NCBI GenBank assembly: GCA_964631175.1
Contig: CAZVWH010000052.1
Span: 1-20,035, forward strand
DNA: 20,035 nt
From: CAZVWH01 sp964631175
GTDB taxonomy: Bacteria; Planctomycetota; Phycisphaerae; Sedimentisphaerales; Anaerobacaceae
Reading direction: 5' to 3'
The notes under the pieces were generated by a model. That model did no database searches and was not told where the DNA came from. It worked only from the letters and a program-made list of their open reading frames with translations. Position 1 is the stretch's first letter. The number at the start of each line of letters is the position of its first letter. Below, piece after piece: positions 1-6,691 of this stretch. The position numbers and the translations under genes were made by a program.

Positions 1-48
1 TCCAATAAAAACATGAATAATCTACACCGAAATTCCATTCAGGATGGG

Positions 49-79
49 TATAATATCATACGTTAGATATGATATTATA
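49..79. repeat. AT-rich perfect inverted repeat
   Basis: Two 12-base arms (tataatatcata at 49-60 and tatgatattata at 68-79) are perfect reverse complements around a 7-base loop, followed by an A-rich run. It could be a terminator of a gene left of the window, an operator, or part of the end of the insertion sequence whose transposase starts at 222. Nothing else between 1 and 150 looks coding. Confidence 0.5.
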
Positions 80-151
80 ATAAAAAAATGCCGGATTTTT
101 GTCAATAAAAATCTTCACGTGATTACCCGTTTTGAAAGGCGGTGATGAAAA

Positions 152-215
152 AACCTCCTTGTGCTTGTAAAATGCTGTTTTTTGAAACCTTTAACCCAAG
201 CAAAACAAGGAGGTT
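152..215 (+). promoter_or_regulatory. Hairpin that covers the transposase ribosome binding site
   Basis: The arm aacctccttgtgcttg (152-167) is complementary to 197-215, with a 3-base bulge, and the right arm contains the caaggagg Shine-Dalgarno sequence of the ATG at 222. A transcript reading in from outside would fold the ribosome binding site into the stem, whereas one started inside the left arm would not. This matches a known way in which insertion sequences avoid transposase expression from read-through transcripts. The pairing is seen; the function is inferred. Confidence 0.5.
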
Positions 216-221
216 CAAAAA

Positions 222-614
222 ATGATAAGAAAAGATTTCATAATTTGCAAGACAAGAAATCTACTAAACCAATTTATGGCTCCAATCACTGAAAAAGCAG
301 ATAAGCCAAGACAAAAATTCCTCCGCCAAACTGTGAGTGCAATACTGCTTTCAGGTTCTCTGATCGTAACGGAGTTGGCCCACTGGATACGTGATGACTG
401 CTCAGATATATTCCATCGATTGAAACGACTGCTCAACCATCTTGTAAGTACCCGCGGTGATTTGACTAATGTGGTAGCTGCCTATAGGCAAAAAGTCGCA
501 AAGTACATAGAACCAGACACACCCCTGGTAATAGACCTTACAGATTTGGCAAAGCCAAGAGCCAGGAAGATGAAAAGAAGAAGCGCATCGAAGCCTTCAA
601 AGGTTTTCAGGTAA
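222..614 (+). pseudogene. Truncated DDE transposase (IS4-like), N-terminal part
   Basis: The frame starts at ATG 222 behind a strong aaggagg site. Residues 1 to about 118 look like the N-terminus of an IS4-like DDE transposase: an all-helical region followed by VIDLTDLAKPRARKMK, where the first Asp of VIDLTD would be the first catalytic acid. A full protein of this type is about 350-450 residues, but here the match ends near base 575 and the rest of the frame (SASKPSKVFR) is out-of-frame ornithine carbamoyltransferase sequence. The catalytic core is therefore missing and the gene is dead. No right-hand end of the element was found downstream. The family assignment is from memory of motifs only. 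Confidence 0.65.
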
Positions 615-790
615 ATGCCGAATTATTGAAGTGCGCACCGGCTGGTGTCAAGATTATGCACTGTTTGCCTGCTTATCGCGGCTTTGAGATTACCGATGAG
701 GTGACCGAGTCGCCGAATTCGATTATGTTCGACCAGGCTGAGAACCGCCTGCACTTCCAACGCGCATTGCTCAGAAAACTGATGATTTAA
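560..790 (+). pseudogene. argF: Ornithine carbamoyltransferase, C-terminal fragment
   Basis: An open frame without its own start runs 76 codons to TAA at 788-790. Its product carries EDEKKKRIEAFKGFQVN and then MHCLPAYRGFEITDEV. The HCLP motif is the conserved carbamoyltransferase active-site segment that binds ornithine, and the following FDQAENRLHFQRALL is the usual C-terminal helix. A complete enzyme is about 300-330 residues, so only the last quarter is here. Upstream it joins the transposase frame at a stretch (about 561-577) readable in both proteins. The fragment lacks the carbamoyl-phosphate site (STRT) and cannot be active. It is either a real recombination scar or a false join in the assembly. 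Confidence 0.85.
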
Positions 791-946
791 TTGGAAAGAG
801 GTTTCACCACCAAAAGCAGCTCAAAATCTATAGCTGTGAGATATGCGAATTAGTCCTTGAACAATTACTCCCTCAATCCTTGGGACAGTTATAAAATCTG
901 AATCATCTTGCAATATGCTCTTTTTTAATTTAAAGTAAGTAGTGGT
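791..946. other. Intergenic, no gene seen
   Basis: Between the ornithine carbamoyltransferase fragment and the tRNA-Thr promoter I see no coding frame, no RNA fold and no clear repeat. Confidence 0.5.
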
Positions 947-975
947 TTGACAGACGATTTTTTCGCTTTGATTCG
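947..975 (+). promoter_or_regulatory. Possible promoter of tRNA-Thr
   Basis: A perfect TTGACA -35 hexamer lies at 947-952, about 30 bases before the tRNA. The matching -10 (around 967-975, tttgat/gattcg) is weak. The call rests on the perfect -35 and its position. Confidence 0.35.
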
Positions 976-982
976 TGATTAT

Positions 983-1054
983 GCCAACGTAGCTCAACGG
1001 TAGAGCTCTGGTTTTGTAAACCAGTGGTTGTCGGTTCGAATCCGACCGTTGGCT
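983..1054 (+). tRNA. tRNA-Thr (anticodon TGT)
   Basis: A full cloverleaf can be folded: acceptor gccaacg (983-989) with cgttggc (1047-1053), D stem gctc/gagc, anticodon stem ctggt/accag around the loop tttgtaa with anticodon TGT at 1015-1017, and T arm gtcgg-ttcgaat-ccgac. The discriminator base is T at 1054, CCA is not encoded, and a T run follows at once and may terminate transcription. It decodes ACA/ACN threonine codons. Confidence 0.95.
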
Positions 1055-1362
1055 TTTTTACATTCGGAGGTTAATCAGGATTTGCTAAATTCTGTAGTTT
1101 TATTATTAGGTTTTGTACAGCTTTTCGTCCTTTGCTAAGCTGCTGTTAGAAAGTTTTTAGACATTGGTTAATTTGCTAAGCACAGCTTGTCATTGCGTGT
1201 CATTCCGGCATTGAAACTACGAGGAAATACTATTTTGCAGTACGACCAGAAGACATGGTCTCAGCGAGTGAGGTTTTGAACAATATCCTTTCAGATAAAC
1301 AAGACGATTGGCACTAAATTGAGACTTTTCGGTGATTTTCGTAAGAATGACCCATATAAGAT
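1055..1362. other. Intergenic between two tRNA genes, no gene seen
   Basis: About 300 bases hold no convincing reading frame or RNA. Short direct copies of gtcatt (near 1188-1205) recall the 'gtcattctgagc' interspersed repeat found elsewhere in the window, but the match is too short to call. Confidence 0.4.
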
Positions 1363-1391
1363 TTGACAGTTTATGATAGAAGTTGTTACAT
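1363..1391 (+). promoter_or_regulatory. Possible promoter of tRNA-Arg
   Basis: A perfect TTGACA at 1363-1368 is followed, 17 bases later, by TTACAT at 1386-1391, a weak -10. Transcription would start about 15 bases before the tRNA. Confidence 0.4.
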
Positions 1392-1412
1392 TGAAAGTAG
1401 TTAAGTTTTTAA

Positions 1413-1486
<74 letters not shown>

Positions 1487-1560
1487 TTATCAAATACGTC
1501 TGAGCCACCGCAATGGAGAACAGGATATTTTTATTGAACGTTGGACACAATTTTATTGAG

Positions 1561-1612
1561 TTGTTTTTACTCTGATTTCTTTTACAATATCAATTTTTAG
1601 TGTTGTTGATAT
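1561..1612 (+). promoter_or_regulatory. Possible promoter and operator of the GH51 gene
   Basis: TTGTTT (1561-1566), 16 bases, TACAAT (1583-1588) is a passable sigma-70 pair. An inverted repeat atatcaa (1587-1593) / ttgatat (1606-1612) starts inside the -10 and covers the start site, so a repressor binding there could switch the arabinofuranosidase with sugar supply. The hexamers and repeat are seen; the role is inferred. Confidence 0.35.
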
Positions 1613-1648
1613 AAGTTAAGGGTATCGTAAAGTCAAAGGAGGTATAAC

Positions 1649-3592
1649 ATGAGCAGAATTCAGATTGCTTGTATTGGTTTGTTGGGAGCAGCGATATTGG
1701 GTGGGTCATTTCAGCCAGCGATTGCAGCAGGTCAGAAGCGAGCCATAAAGATTGACGCCACAAAAACAGGCGAGCCGATCTCCAAGTACATTTACGGCCA
1801 GTTTATCGAACACCTCGGCCGATGTATCTACGGCGGCATCTGGGCTGAAATGCTCGAAGACCGCAAGTTCTATTTCCCTATTGCGCAGAATTACGACCCT
1901 TATCGCGCAACGCGGGGTGTCTCTAAAGATAAACCTTATGCGGTAGTAGGCGCATCACCCTGGCAAGTTACGGGTTCACCCAATTCGGTGGCTATGGTCA
2001 AAGAGAAATCCTTTGTTGGCCAGCACTCGCCCCTTATTCAGCCCAAAAGTAGCATCCGACAGCTCGACCTCGGATTGGTTAAGAATAAACAATATATCGG
2101 CTATATCTATTTGAAACCACAGCAGAACAGTGCGAGTGTGACGGTGTCACTTCTCTGGGGTGACGATCCGAAACAGCAGGATTCCGCTCAAATTAATGTC
2201 TCGGAGAGCGAGTACGTCAAGTATCCATTTAAGTGTACTGCTGGTGCCGACACTGTAAAAGGCAAGCTGGAAATCAAGGTAGCCAATGGAGCGTGCTTTG
2301 TAGGTACGGTTTCTCTGATGCCGGCGGACAATATTGACGGCATGCGTGCTGATACGCTTGCCGTGCTGAAAGAGCTCAACGCCCCGATGTATCGCTGGCC
2401 CGGCGGAAACTTTGTCAGCGGCTACGACTGGCGTGACGGCATCGGGGATAGGGACAAGCGACCACCTCGTAAAAATCCCGCATGGACCGGGGTCGAGCAC
2501 AACGACTTCGGCTTCAACGAATTTATCCGGTTCTGCCGTATAGTCGGGGCTGAACCGCTGGTTACCGTCAACACCGGTTTCGGCGATGCCTACTCCGCCG
2601 CAGCACAACTGGAATACGCCAACGGCTCGACCGATACACTAATGGGGGCTTTACGGGCTAAGAATGGCGAGTCGGAAGCCTTTAATGTCCGCTACTGGGC
2701 TATCGGCAATGAAATGTGGGGAAACTGGCAGCTTGGCTTTATGAAGCTGGAGCACTATGTCCAAAAACACAATTGGATTGTGGACAAAATGCGCGAAGTG
2801 GACCCCGACATCGTCCCTATCGCATCCGGAAATGCCGGCAGGTGGAGCGAAGGTCTGCTACGGAATTGCACTGACCATATTGACCTTATCGCAGAGCATT
2901 TTTATTGTCAGGAAAAACCGGACTTGATCGAACATACAGCCCAAATCGCCGACAATATCAAGCGAAAGGTCGAATTCCATCAGAAGCTACGTGAAAAATT
3001 GGATTCCCTGAAAGGAAAAGACATCCGAATCGCCATGACAGAGTGGAACTACTGGTATGGCCCCCATCTGTTCGGCGAATTAGGAACCCGATATTTTCAC
3101 AAAGACGGTCTGGGAGTCGCCAAAGGTCTGCATGAATACTTTCGTCATTCGGATATTATCTTCCTGGCCAATTATGCCCAGACAGTCAACGTTATTGGCT
3201 GTATCAAAGCCAGCAAGACCGCTGCCGCCATGGAGACTACGGGTTTGGTCTTAAAACTCTACCGAAATAATTTTGGGACTGTGCCGGTTGAAGTTACAGA
3301 TAATGCTGAGCCGCTCGACGTTTCGGCAGCGTGGACCGAAGACCGAAAGACCTTGACGGTTGCTATTGTCAATCCTACAGAAAACGTACAAGAGCTCACG
3401 ATGGATTTGAAAGGAGCACAACTGACCGGCAATGGACAGCTTGGGCTGATTGCAAACTCTGACCCTATGGCTTACAATGAGCCAGGTAAAAAACCTAACG
3501 TAGTAATTTTGGAAAAGCCGGTTAGCGGTGTCTCGAATACATTAAGTGTTCCGCCGTTGAGTATCAGCCTTTTTAAATTGGCCGTGCGGTGA
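1649..3592 (+). CDS. Secreted GH51 alpha-L-arabinofuranosidase
   Basis: This enzyme removes non-reducing terminal alpha-L-arabinofuranosyl units from arabinan and arabinoxylan, retaining the anomeric configuration. Residues 1-26 form a signal peptide (hydrophobic core IACIGLLGAAILGG, AIA-A cleavage site near 26), so it acts outside the cytoplasm. Next come the family start YGQFIEHLGRCIYGGIW (49-65), a carbohydrate-binding-like beta region (about 90-225), and the barrel with YRWPGGNF (248-255). Glu355 in AIGNE is the expected acid/base and Glu465 in IAMTEW the expected nucleophile. The C-terminal beta domain (about 545-647) ends in PPLSISLFKL, as usual. The 647-residue length fits full-length secreted members. 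A strong aaaggagg site (1635-1642) fixes the ATG. It stands alone, with a terminator after it. Confidence 0.93.
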   Translation: MSRIQIACIGLLGAAILGGSFQPAIAAGQKRAIKIDATKTGEPISKYIYGQFIEHLGRCIYGGIWAEMLEDRKFYFPIAQNYDPYRATRGVSKDKPYAVVGASPWQVTGSPNSVAMVKEKSFVGQHSPLIQPKSSIRQLDLGLVKNKQYIGYIYLKPQQNSASVTVSLLWGDDPKQQDSAQINVSESEYVKYPFKCTAGADTVKGKLEIKVANGACFVGTVSLMPADNIDGMRADTLAVLKELNAPMYRWPGGNFVSGYDWRDGIGDRDKRPPRKNPAWTGVEHNDFGFNEFIRFCRIVGAEPLVTVNTGFGDAYSAAAQLEYANGSTDTLMGALRAKNGESEAFNVRYWAIGNEMWGNWQLGFMKLEHYVQKHNWIVDKMREVDPDIVPIASGNAGRWSEGLLRNCTDHIDLIAEHFYCQEKPDLIEHTAQIADNIKRKVEFHQKLREKLDSLKGKDIRIAMTEWNYWYGPHLFGELGTRYFHKDGLGVAKGLHEYFRHSDIIFLANYAQTVNVIGCIKASKTAAAMETTGLVLKLYRNNFGTVPVEVTDNAEPLDVSAAWTEDRKTLTVAIVNPTENVQELTMDLKGAQLTGNGQLGLIANSDPMAYNEPGKKPNVVILEKPVSGVSNTLSVPPLSISLFKLAVR

Positions 3593-3601
3593 GATATTAA
3601 A

Positions 3602-3622
3602 CCGTCGCCGTACCGGCGACGG
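3602..3622. terminator. GC-rich hairpin after the GH51 gene
   Basis: The arms ccgtcgccg (3602-3610) and cggcgacgg (3614-3622) are perfect reverse complements with a 3-base loop, 10 bases past the stop codon. No T run follows, so it may stabilise the mRNA end rather than terminate alone; the stronger terminator is 40 bases further on. Confidence 0.6.
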
Positions 3623-3660
3623 CTAAACAAAATACGCCATATAAAAACGGATAAATATTT

Positions 3661-3702
3661 AGCCCCCGCTCTTGTCTTCGACAAGAAGAAGCGGGGGTTT
3701 TC
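3661..3702 (+). terminator. Intrinsic terminator / palindromic repeat element
   Basis: cccccgct (3663-3670) pairs with agcggggg (3690-3697), with an inner cttgt/acaag stem, and tttt follows. It has the same outer stem and general form as the palindrome inside purC at 7512-7545, so it belongs to a repeat family as well as ending the GH51 transcript. Confidence 0.75.
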
Positions 3703-3732
3703 ATATTTTATAACAAGGAGATAGTTTAAAAT

Positions 3733-3927
3733 ATGGAATGCAAAAAAGAGCAGAATCTTAAAAATTGTAACTGTACATATCCGGGCTGTGATAAAAAGGG
3801 AGTATGTTGTGAGTGTTTGAGCTATCATTTGTCTATGAAGCAGCTGCCCGGCTGTTGCTTCCCCAACGACATCGAGAGAACTTATGACCGCAGCTTCAAG
3901 GCCTTTGCCAAAGTCTGGGGACTATAA
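3733..3927 (+). CDS. Small Cys-rich DUF6485 family protein
   Basis: This 64-residue protein has the pattern of the DUF6485 family: CNCTYPGCDKKGVCCECLSYH followed by LPGCCFPNDIERTYDRSFKAF. Nine cysteines and His32 could bind a metal, perhaps zinc or an iron-sulfur cluster, but no function is known to me. There is no signal peptide or membrane segment, so it should be cytoplasmic. An aaggag site at 3715-3720 supports the ATG. It lies just after the GH51 terminator and looks like a single-gene unit, ending before a hairpin at 4009-4033. The family name is from motif memory; the metal role is inferred from the cysteines. Confidence 0.75.
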   Translation: MECKKEQNLKNCNCTYPGCDKKGVCCECLSYHLSMKQLPGCCFPNDIERTYDRSFKAFAKVWGL

Positions 3928-3933
3928 ATCAGG

Positions 3934-3990
3934 TTCGTCATTCTGAGCACACCTGTCCCAGACAAGTCGAAGGAGAAAAGAATCTCGAAA
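3934..3990. repeat. Interspersed 'gtcattctgagc' repeat
   Basis: The stretch contains gtcattctgagc, then gtcgaagga and agaatctcg. This is the order seen in a well-known intergenic repeat of many environmental bacterial genomes, and its gtcgaagga core recurs near 11975, 14455 and, inverted, 16195 and 14626. It is not coding. Confidence 0.5.
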
Positions 3991-4008
3991 ATAAGCATTA
4001 ATAAAAGA

Positions 4009-4033
4009 AGGCCGAGCCAAACGTGCCCGGCCT
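4009..4033. terminator. Hairpin between convergent genes
   Basis: aggccg (4009-4014) pairs with cggcct (4028-4033). It sits between the 3' ends of the DUF6485 gene and the minus-strand membrane protein and could end either transcript. No long T run is present on either side. Confidence 0.45.
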
Positions 4034-4073
4034 GTTCTAATAATGCCATTAAAGAAATAACCAGATAAGTCTT

Positions 4074-5315
4074 TTACAATCCCCCATCGACTACAAACCG
4101 ATTGGTGGGATTGTCTTTCCGTATTGCTAAGTTGTGTTGCTTGACCTCACCAGATTTAAGACGAATCTCATAAGGAACGAACCAACCTAAACGACTATAG
4201 CCTTCGGATTGAAACGGCTCACCCAGCGATATAATCTCAAGGCCGCCAAGGTAGGCCTTCAAGCGGTCGTCAATACCTGAGGCTGTCCAGAACTTCAAAA
4301 CTTCTTCCCAGTTTTCTTCTGCACAAGCTTGGAAGAATGTCTCGGTTGCCTCTTTCGGTGTCATCTTTTCATATCGCTCGTTATCCGGCAGTATCTCCGG
4401 CTTTCTGTGCCAAATCATATCTTCCGGAAAATCCAGCGCAAAGTTGCTATCGTCAATCTCCATATTGTATTCGATGTCTGTCACTTCAAAAATCAGAACA
4501 TCTTCGTCCGTCGTATGAACATACACCTGAAGGCCTTCCAGTAATTTTGTCTTCGCATCAAACTGGTATACTTTCACATGGTTGGAATCCTGGATAAACT
4601 TGTTTCGAAGATAGTCATCCTCAGAAAGGTATGTCATTGCCTCGACCTCAAGCATAAGTTTATCTCTTCCTTCAACTTCTTCGTGCCAGAGATAGATTTC
4701 ACGGTCGGGATTATTCTTTGCATTTTGTAACTCATTGTCCAATAGGTCATGCACGTTCAATAGACGGCCCGACCAGGAGTCGAAACAGCCCAAGGGCAGA
4801 GGTCTTTCCTCTAAAACGCCGTAATTCGGCCGTATGAACATAATTGTTTTTTGGCCGTCCATAAGAAGAACACGGCCGGGTTTTTCCACACGCCACTGCA
4901 CCTGCCTGTCTGCGTTAATGCGCTTCCACATCTCGATCTCAACAAAGTCATAGTTTAATCCAATGTTAGAGAAGTTGTCTCTTGGAAGTGTACGCATTCG
5001 GGCCTTCATGTGGACCGACCATAAATCGGATACAGCGTTAATCGCATCTTGCAGGATTTGAGTTGCTGATGCTGTTGGAATTGACTTATCCCAAAAATTT
5101 ATTGAAAGCACCACAGCTATTATTATCACCGCCGCCGCGACGGCTAATTTTGTAAATCTGCTTTTCATAATATAATCTCCTAAAACGATGTGTCCCGGTT
5201 GTGTCGAAGTCTTGCTAAAGTCGTTCGAGACATCCTCAGCGATTTTATGTACATCAGCCGGCACATCGTTATTACCGATATTTTTTAGGATTTCTTCGAT
5301 TTTCTCGCTTTTCAT
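4074..5315 (-). CDS. Membrane-anchored partner of the ECF sigma factor (anti-sigma-like)
   Basis: The 413-residue product has a charged cytoplasmic N-terminus (1-52, KIEEILKNIGNNDVPADVHKIAEDVSNDFS), one membrane helix (about 54-75, LAVAAAVIIIAVVLSI), and a large outer part. That part holds a beta-rich region resembling LolA-like lipoprotein sensor folds (about 100-300) and a C-terminal NTF2-like part (about 328-413, TPKEATETFFQACAEENWEEVLKFW). Genes of this layout follow sigma factors in Phycisphaerae, and the N-terminus is the likely sigma-binding part. It starts 13 bases after the sigma gene stop, so the two are probably co-transcribed. No classical zinc anti-sigma motif (HxxxCxxC) is seen, so the anti-sigma role is inferred from position and topology only. 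Confidence 0.65.
   Translation of the reverse strand: MKSEKIEEILKNIGNNDVPADVHKIAEDVSNDFSKTSTQPGHIVLGDYIMKSRFTKLAVAAAVIIIAVVLSINFWDKSIPTASATQILQDAINAVSDLWSVHMKARMRTLPRDNFSNIGLNYDFVEIEMWKRINADRQVQWRVEKPGRVLLMDGQKTIMFIRPNYGVLEERPLPLGCFDSWSGRLLNVHDLLDNELQNAKNNPDREIYLWHEEVEGRDKLMLEVEAMTYLSEDDYLRNKFIQDSNHVKVYQFDAKTKLLEGLQVYVHTTDEDVLIFEVTDIEYNMEIDDSNFALDFPEDMIWHRKPEILPDNERYEKMTPKEATETFFQACAEENWEEVLKFWTASGIDDRLKAYLGGLEIISLGEPFQSEGYSRLGWFVPYEIRLKSGEVKQHNLAIRKDNPTNRFVVDGGL
5166..5177 (-). promoter_or_regulatory. Internal ribosome binding site and second start codon
   Basis: Read on the minus strand, an aggag site (5173-5177) sits 4-5 bases before the ATG of codon 50 (5166-5168), just ahead of the membrane helix. 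It is stronger than the aggaa site of the upstream ATG at 5315. A shorter product without the cytoplasmic tail could be made, or this may be the main start. Confidence 0.45.
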
Positions 5316-5328
5316 AATTTTGTTCCTG

Positions 5329-5826
5329 TTATGTTAAAGCCGTTAATCTGCTTTTTAAGGTCGCCAGAGCCTTGGATACATGCGACCTTGCAGAAGCTTC
5401 GGTACAGGATATTTTTCCTGCGATAGCCTGATAATCCTGTTGTTCGAGATATCGCATTACGATGGCCTTGGCCTGCTTGGTTGGGAGCCGGCAGATTTCA
5501 CGCCTGACCAATATAGCTATTTCATCTCTGTCGAGCTTATCTTCAGGGCTTTTCTCAAAACCGGACTGGTTTGAGCTTAACTGTCCGTCCCTGCCGATCC
5601 TGTTTCGCCAGGCTGTCGAGTTTGCCGATAAGGCGATTCTATAGATGTAAACGTGTGCTTTTTTACTGTTTAGCTTGCCGAGGTGCTGCCATATTCCCAA
5701 TAGAGCGTATTGCATCGCCTCGGTAAAGAGTTCTCGGTCGCCTGTCAGCTTCCATAAAATTGATGTCAGCAGTCCAATGTATTTGGCTCTAACCTTCTCA
5801 AAAATCTCAGCTCGCGTAGAGGACAT
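5329..5826 (-). CDS. ECF RNA polymerase sigma factor
   Basis: A 165-residue sigma-70 family protein with region 2 (about 14-77: helices with GDRELFTEAMQYALLGIWQHL and YIYRIALSANSTAWRNR, binding core polymerase and the -10) and region 4 (about 112-162: LPTKQAKAIVMRYLEQQDYQAIAGKISCTEASARSHVSKAL, a helix-turn-helix for the -35). Regions 1 and 3 are absent, as in extracytoplasmic-function sigma factors, and the length is normal. The ATG at 5826 has only a weak upstream site. It directs polymerase to its own set of promoters, probably including this operon, and is probably held by the membrane protein encoded next. The stimulus is unknown. Confidence 0.85.
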   Translation of the reverse strand: MSSTRAEIFEKVRAKYIGLLTSILWKLTGDRELFTEAMQYALLGIWQHLGKLNSKKAHVYIYRIALSANSTAWRNRIGRDGQLSSNQSGFEKSPEDKLDRDEIAILVRREICRLPTKQAKAIVMRYLEQQDYQAIAGKISCTEASARSHVSKALATLKSRLTALT

Positions 5827-5900
5827 TCGCTACGTTCCAAGGCACCTTCAAAAGATTGGTAAGCATAAACATGTTCAGCTTCCACATAATATTAACCGGC

Positions 5901-5945
5901 GAGCACACATTTTGTGTAAAAATTTTACATCATGTGCTCTTTTTG
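5901..5945 (+). terminator. Nested palindrome ahead of the phosphoribosyltransferase operon
   Basis: gagcaca (5901-5907) pairs with tgtgctc (5933-5939), and inside it tgtaaa (5915-5920) pairs with tttaca (5924-5929). A ttttt run follows on the plus strand, so it could insulate the operon at 6098. Because it lies in the shared upstream region of two divergent genes, it could instead be an operator. Confidence 0.4.
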
Positions 5946-5987
5946 TTATTTTAATTATCGACATATCTATTTTGTTTTGTTTGTTTT

Positions 5988-6016
5988 TTGCTTTATAAAT
6001 GTAGATGTGCTATAAT
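5988..6016 (+). promoter_or_regulatory. Promoter of the phosphoribosyltransferase-SLOG operon
   Basis: TTGCTT (5988-5993), a 17-base spacer and a perfect TATAAT (6011-6016) predict a start near 6023 and a leader of about 75 bases. A second TTGACA at 6022-6027 with gattat at 6046-6051 (18-base spacer) is an alternative. Confidence 0.55.
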
Positions 6017-6097
6017 TAACATTGACAAGTATACACATAGATATTGATTATGTAGAGAACGTATTATCAATTATTCGGATCAATTATCTGAGACATT

Positions 6098-6691
6098 ATG
6101 ATAAAGATTTCACCAAGGCAAATTAAGGGAAGATGGACTTCTGGTTACGCTTTGGACCTTCATACACTAAGCAGTGTATTTATCGGTTACAATGAATATG
6201 GTCACGAGCAGTTTGACAACGAATATAGCGATATGGGAGAATTGTTAAATCGATTAAAGTACAAATCAGATAAGTCGGTAATTTCAATCATTGTTGACAT
6301 TTCTGTGGAATTTTTAAAAAGTAAGAATTGGTCATTGGATTTGATTATCCCTGTACCTCCCTCACGTGAAGCGCGTACATTCCAACCTGTAATATCCATA
6401 GCAAAAGGCATTTCTAAGTTTACAGGTATAAAACTATGTACAGACTGTGTGGTTAAAGTTAAACGAACTCAGGAACTCAAGAACATATATGAGTATAACA
6501 AGCGAATTGAGATTCTCAAAGATGCTTACACCTTCGTTAAACGTGAAGTTGAAGGACGAAACATCCTTTTGTTTGACGACCTTTATCGTTCTGGAGCGAC
6601 TCTTAACACCATAACAAGGGAATTAAAGGAAAAGGGAAAAGTAAAAGAAGTATATGCTCTTACACTTACAATGACCCGGAGAAAAAGATGA
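6098..6691 (+). CDS. ComF-like phosphoribosyltransferase
   Basis: The 197-residue protein has the type I phosphoribosyltransferase PRPP loop RNILLFDDLYRSGATLN (154-170, acidic pair Asp160-Asp161) and the ComF-like PVPPSR (85-90) with a following RTFQPVISIAKGI helix. The N-terminal zinc finger of ComF is missing and is replaced by about 60 residues of unknown type. Such enzymes move the ribose-phosphate of PRPP to or from a base; the substrate cannot be read from the sequence. Its TGA overlaps the ATG of the next gene by 4 bases, so the two are translationally coupled and probably work together. Base composition is more AT-rich than in the flanking housekeeping genes, which suggests transfer. 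There is no clear aggagg before the ATG. Confidence 0.75.
   Translation: MIKISPRQIKGRWTSGYALDLHTLSSVFIGYNEYGHEQFDNEYSDMGELLNRLKYKSDKSVISIIVDISVEFLKSKNWSLDLIIPVPPSREARTFQPVISIAKGISKFTGIKLCTDCVVKVKRTQELKNIYEYNKRIEILKDAYTFVKREVEGRNILLFDDLYRSGATLNTITRELKEKGKVKEVYALTLTMTRRKR

Noticed and set aside
2147..2608. 153-codon open frame on the minus strand within the GH51 gene
   Set aside because: It is antisense to strongly conserved GH51 sequence including the YRWPGGNF region, and has no ribosome binding site or recognisable motif.
3472..3828. 118-codon minus-strand frame over the GH51 terminator
   Set aside because: It is explained by the GH51 3' end, the palindromic terminator and the DUF6485 gene on the plus strand.
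5827..6097. Riboswitch in the leader of the phosphoribosyltransferase operon
   Set aside because: The region has a nested palindrome and promoters but no conserved riboswitch core that I recognise, and the palindrome lies upstream of the predicted start site.
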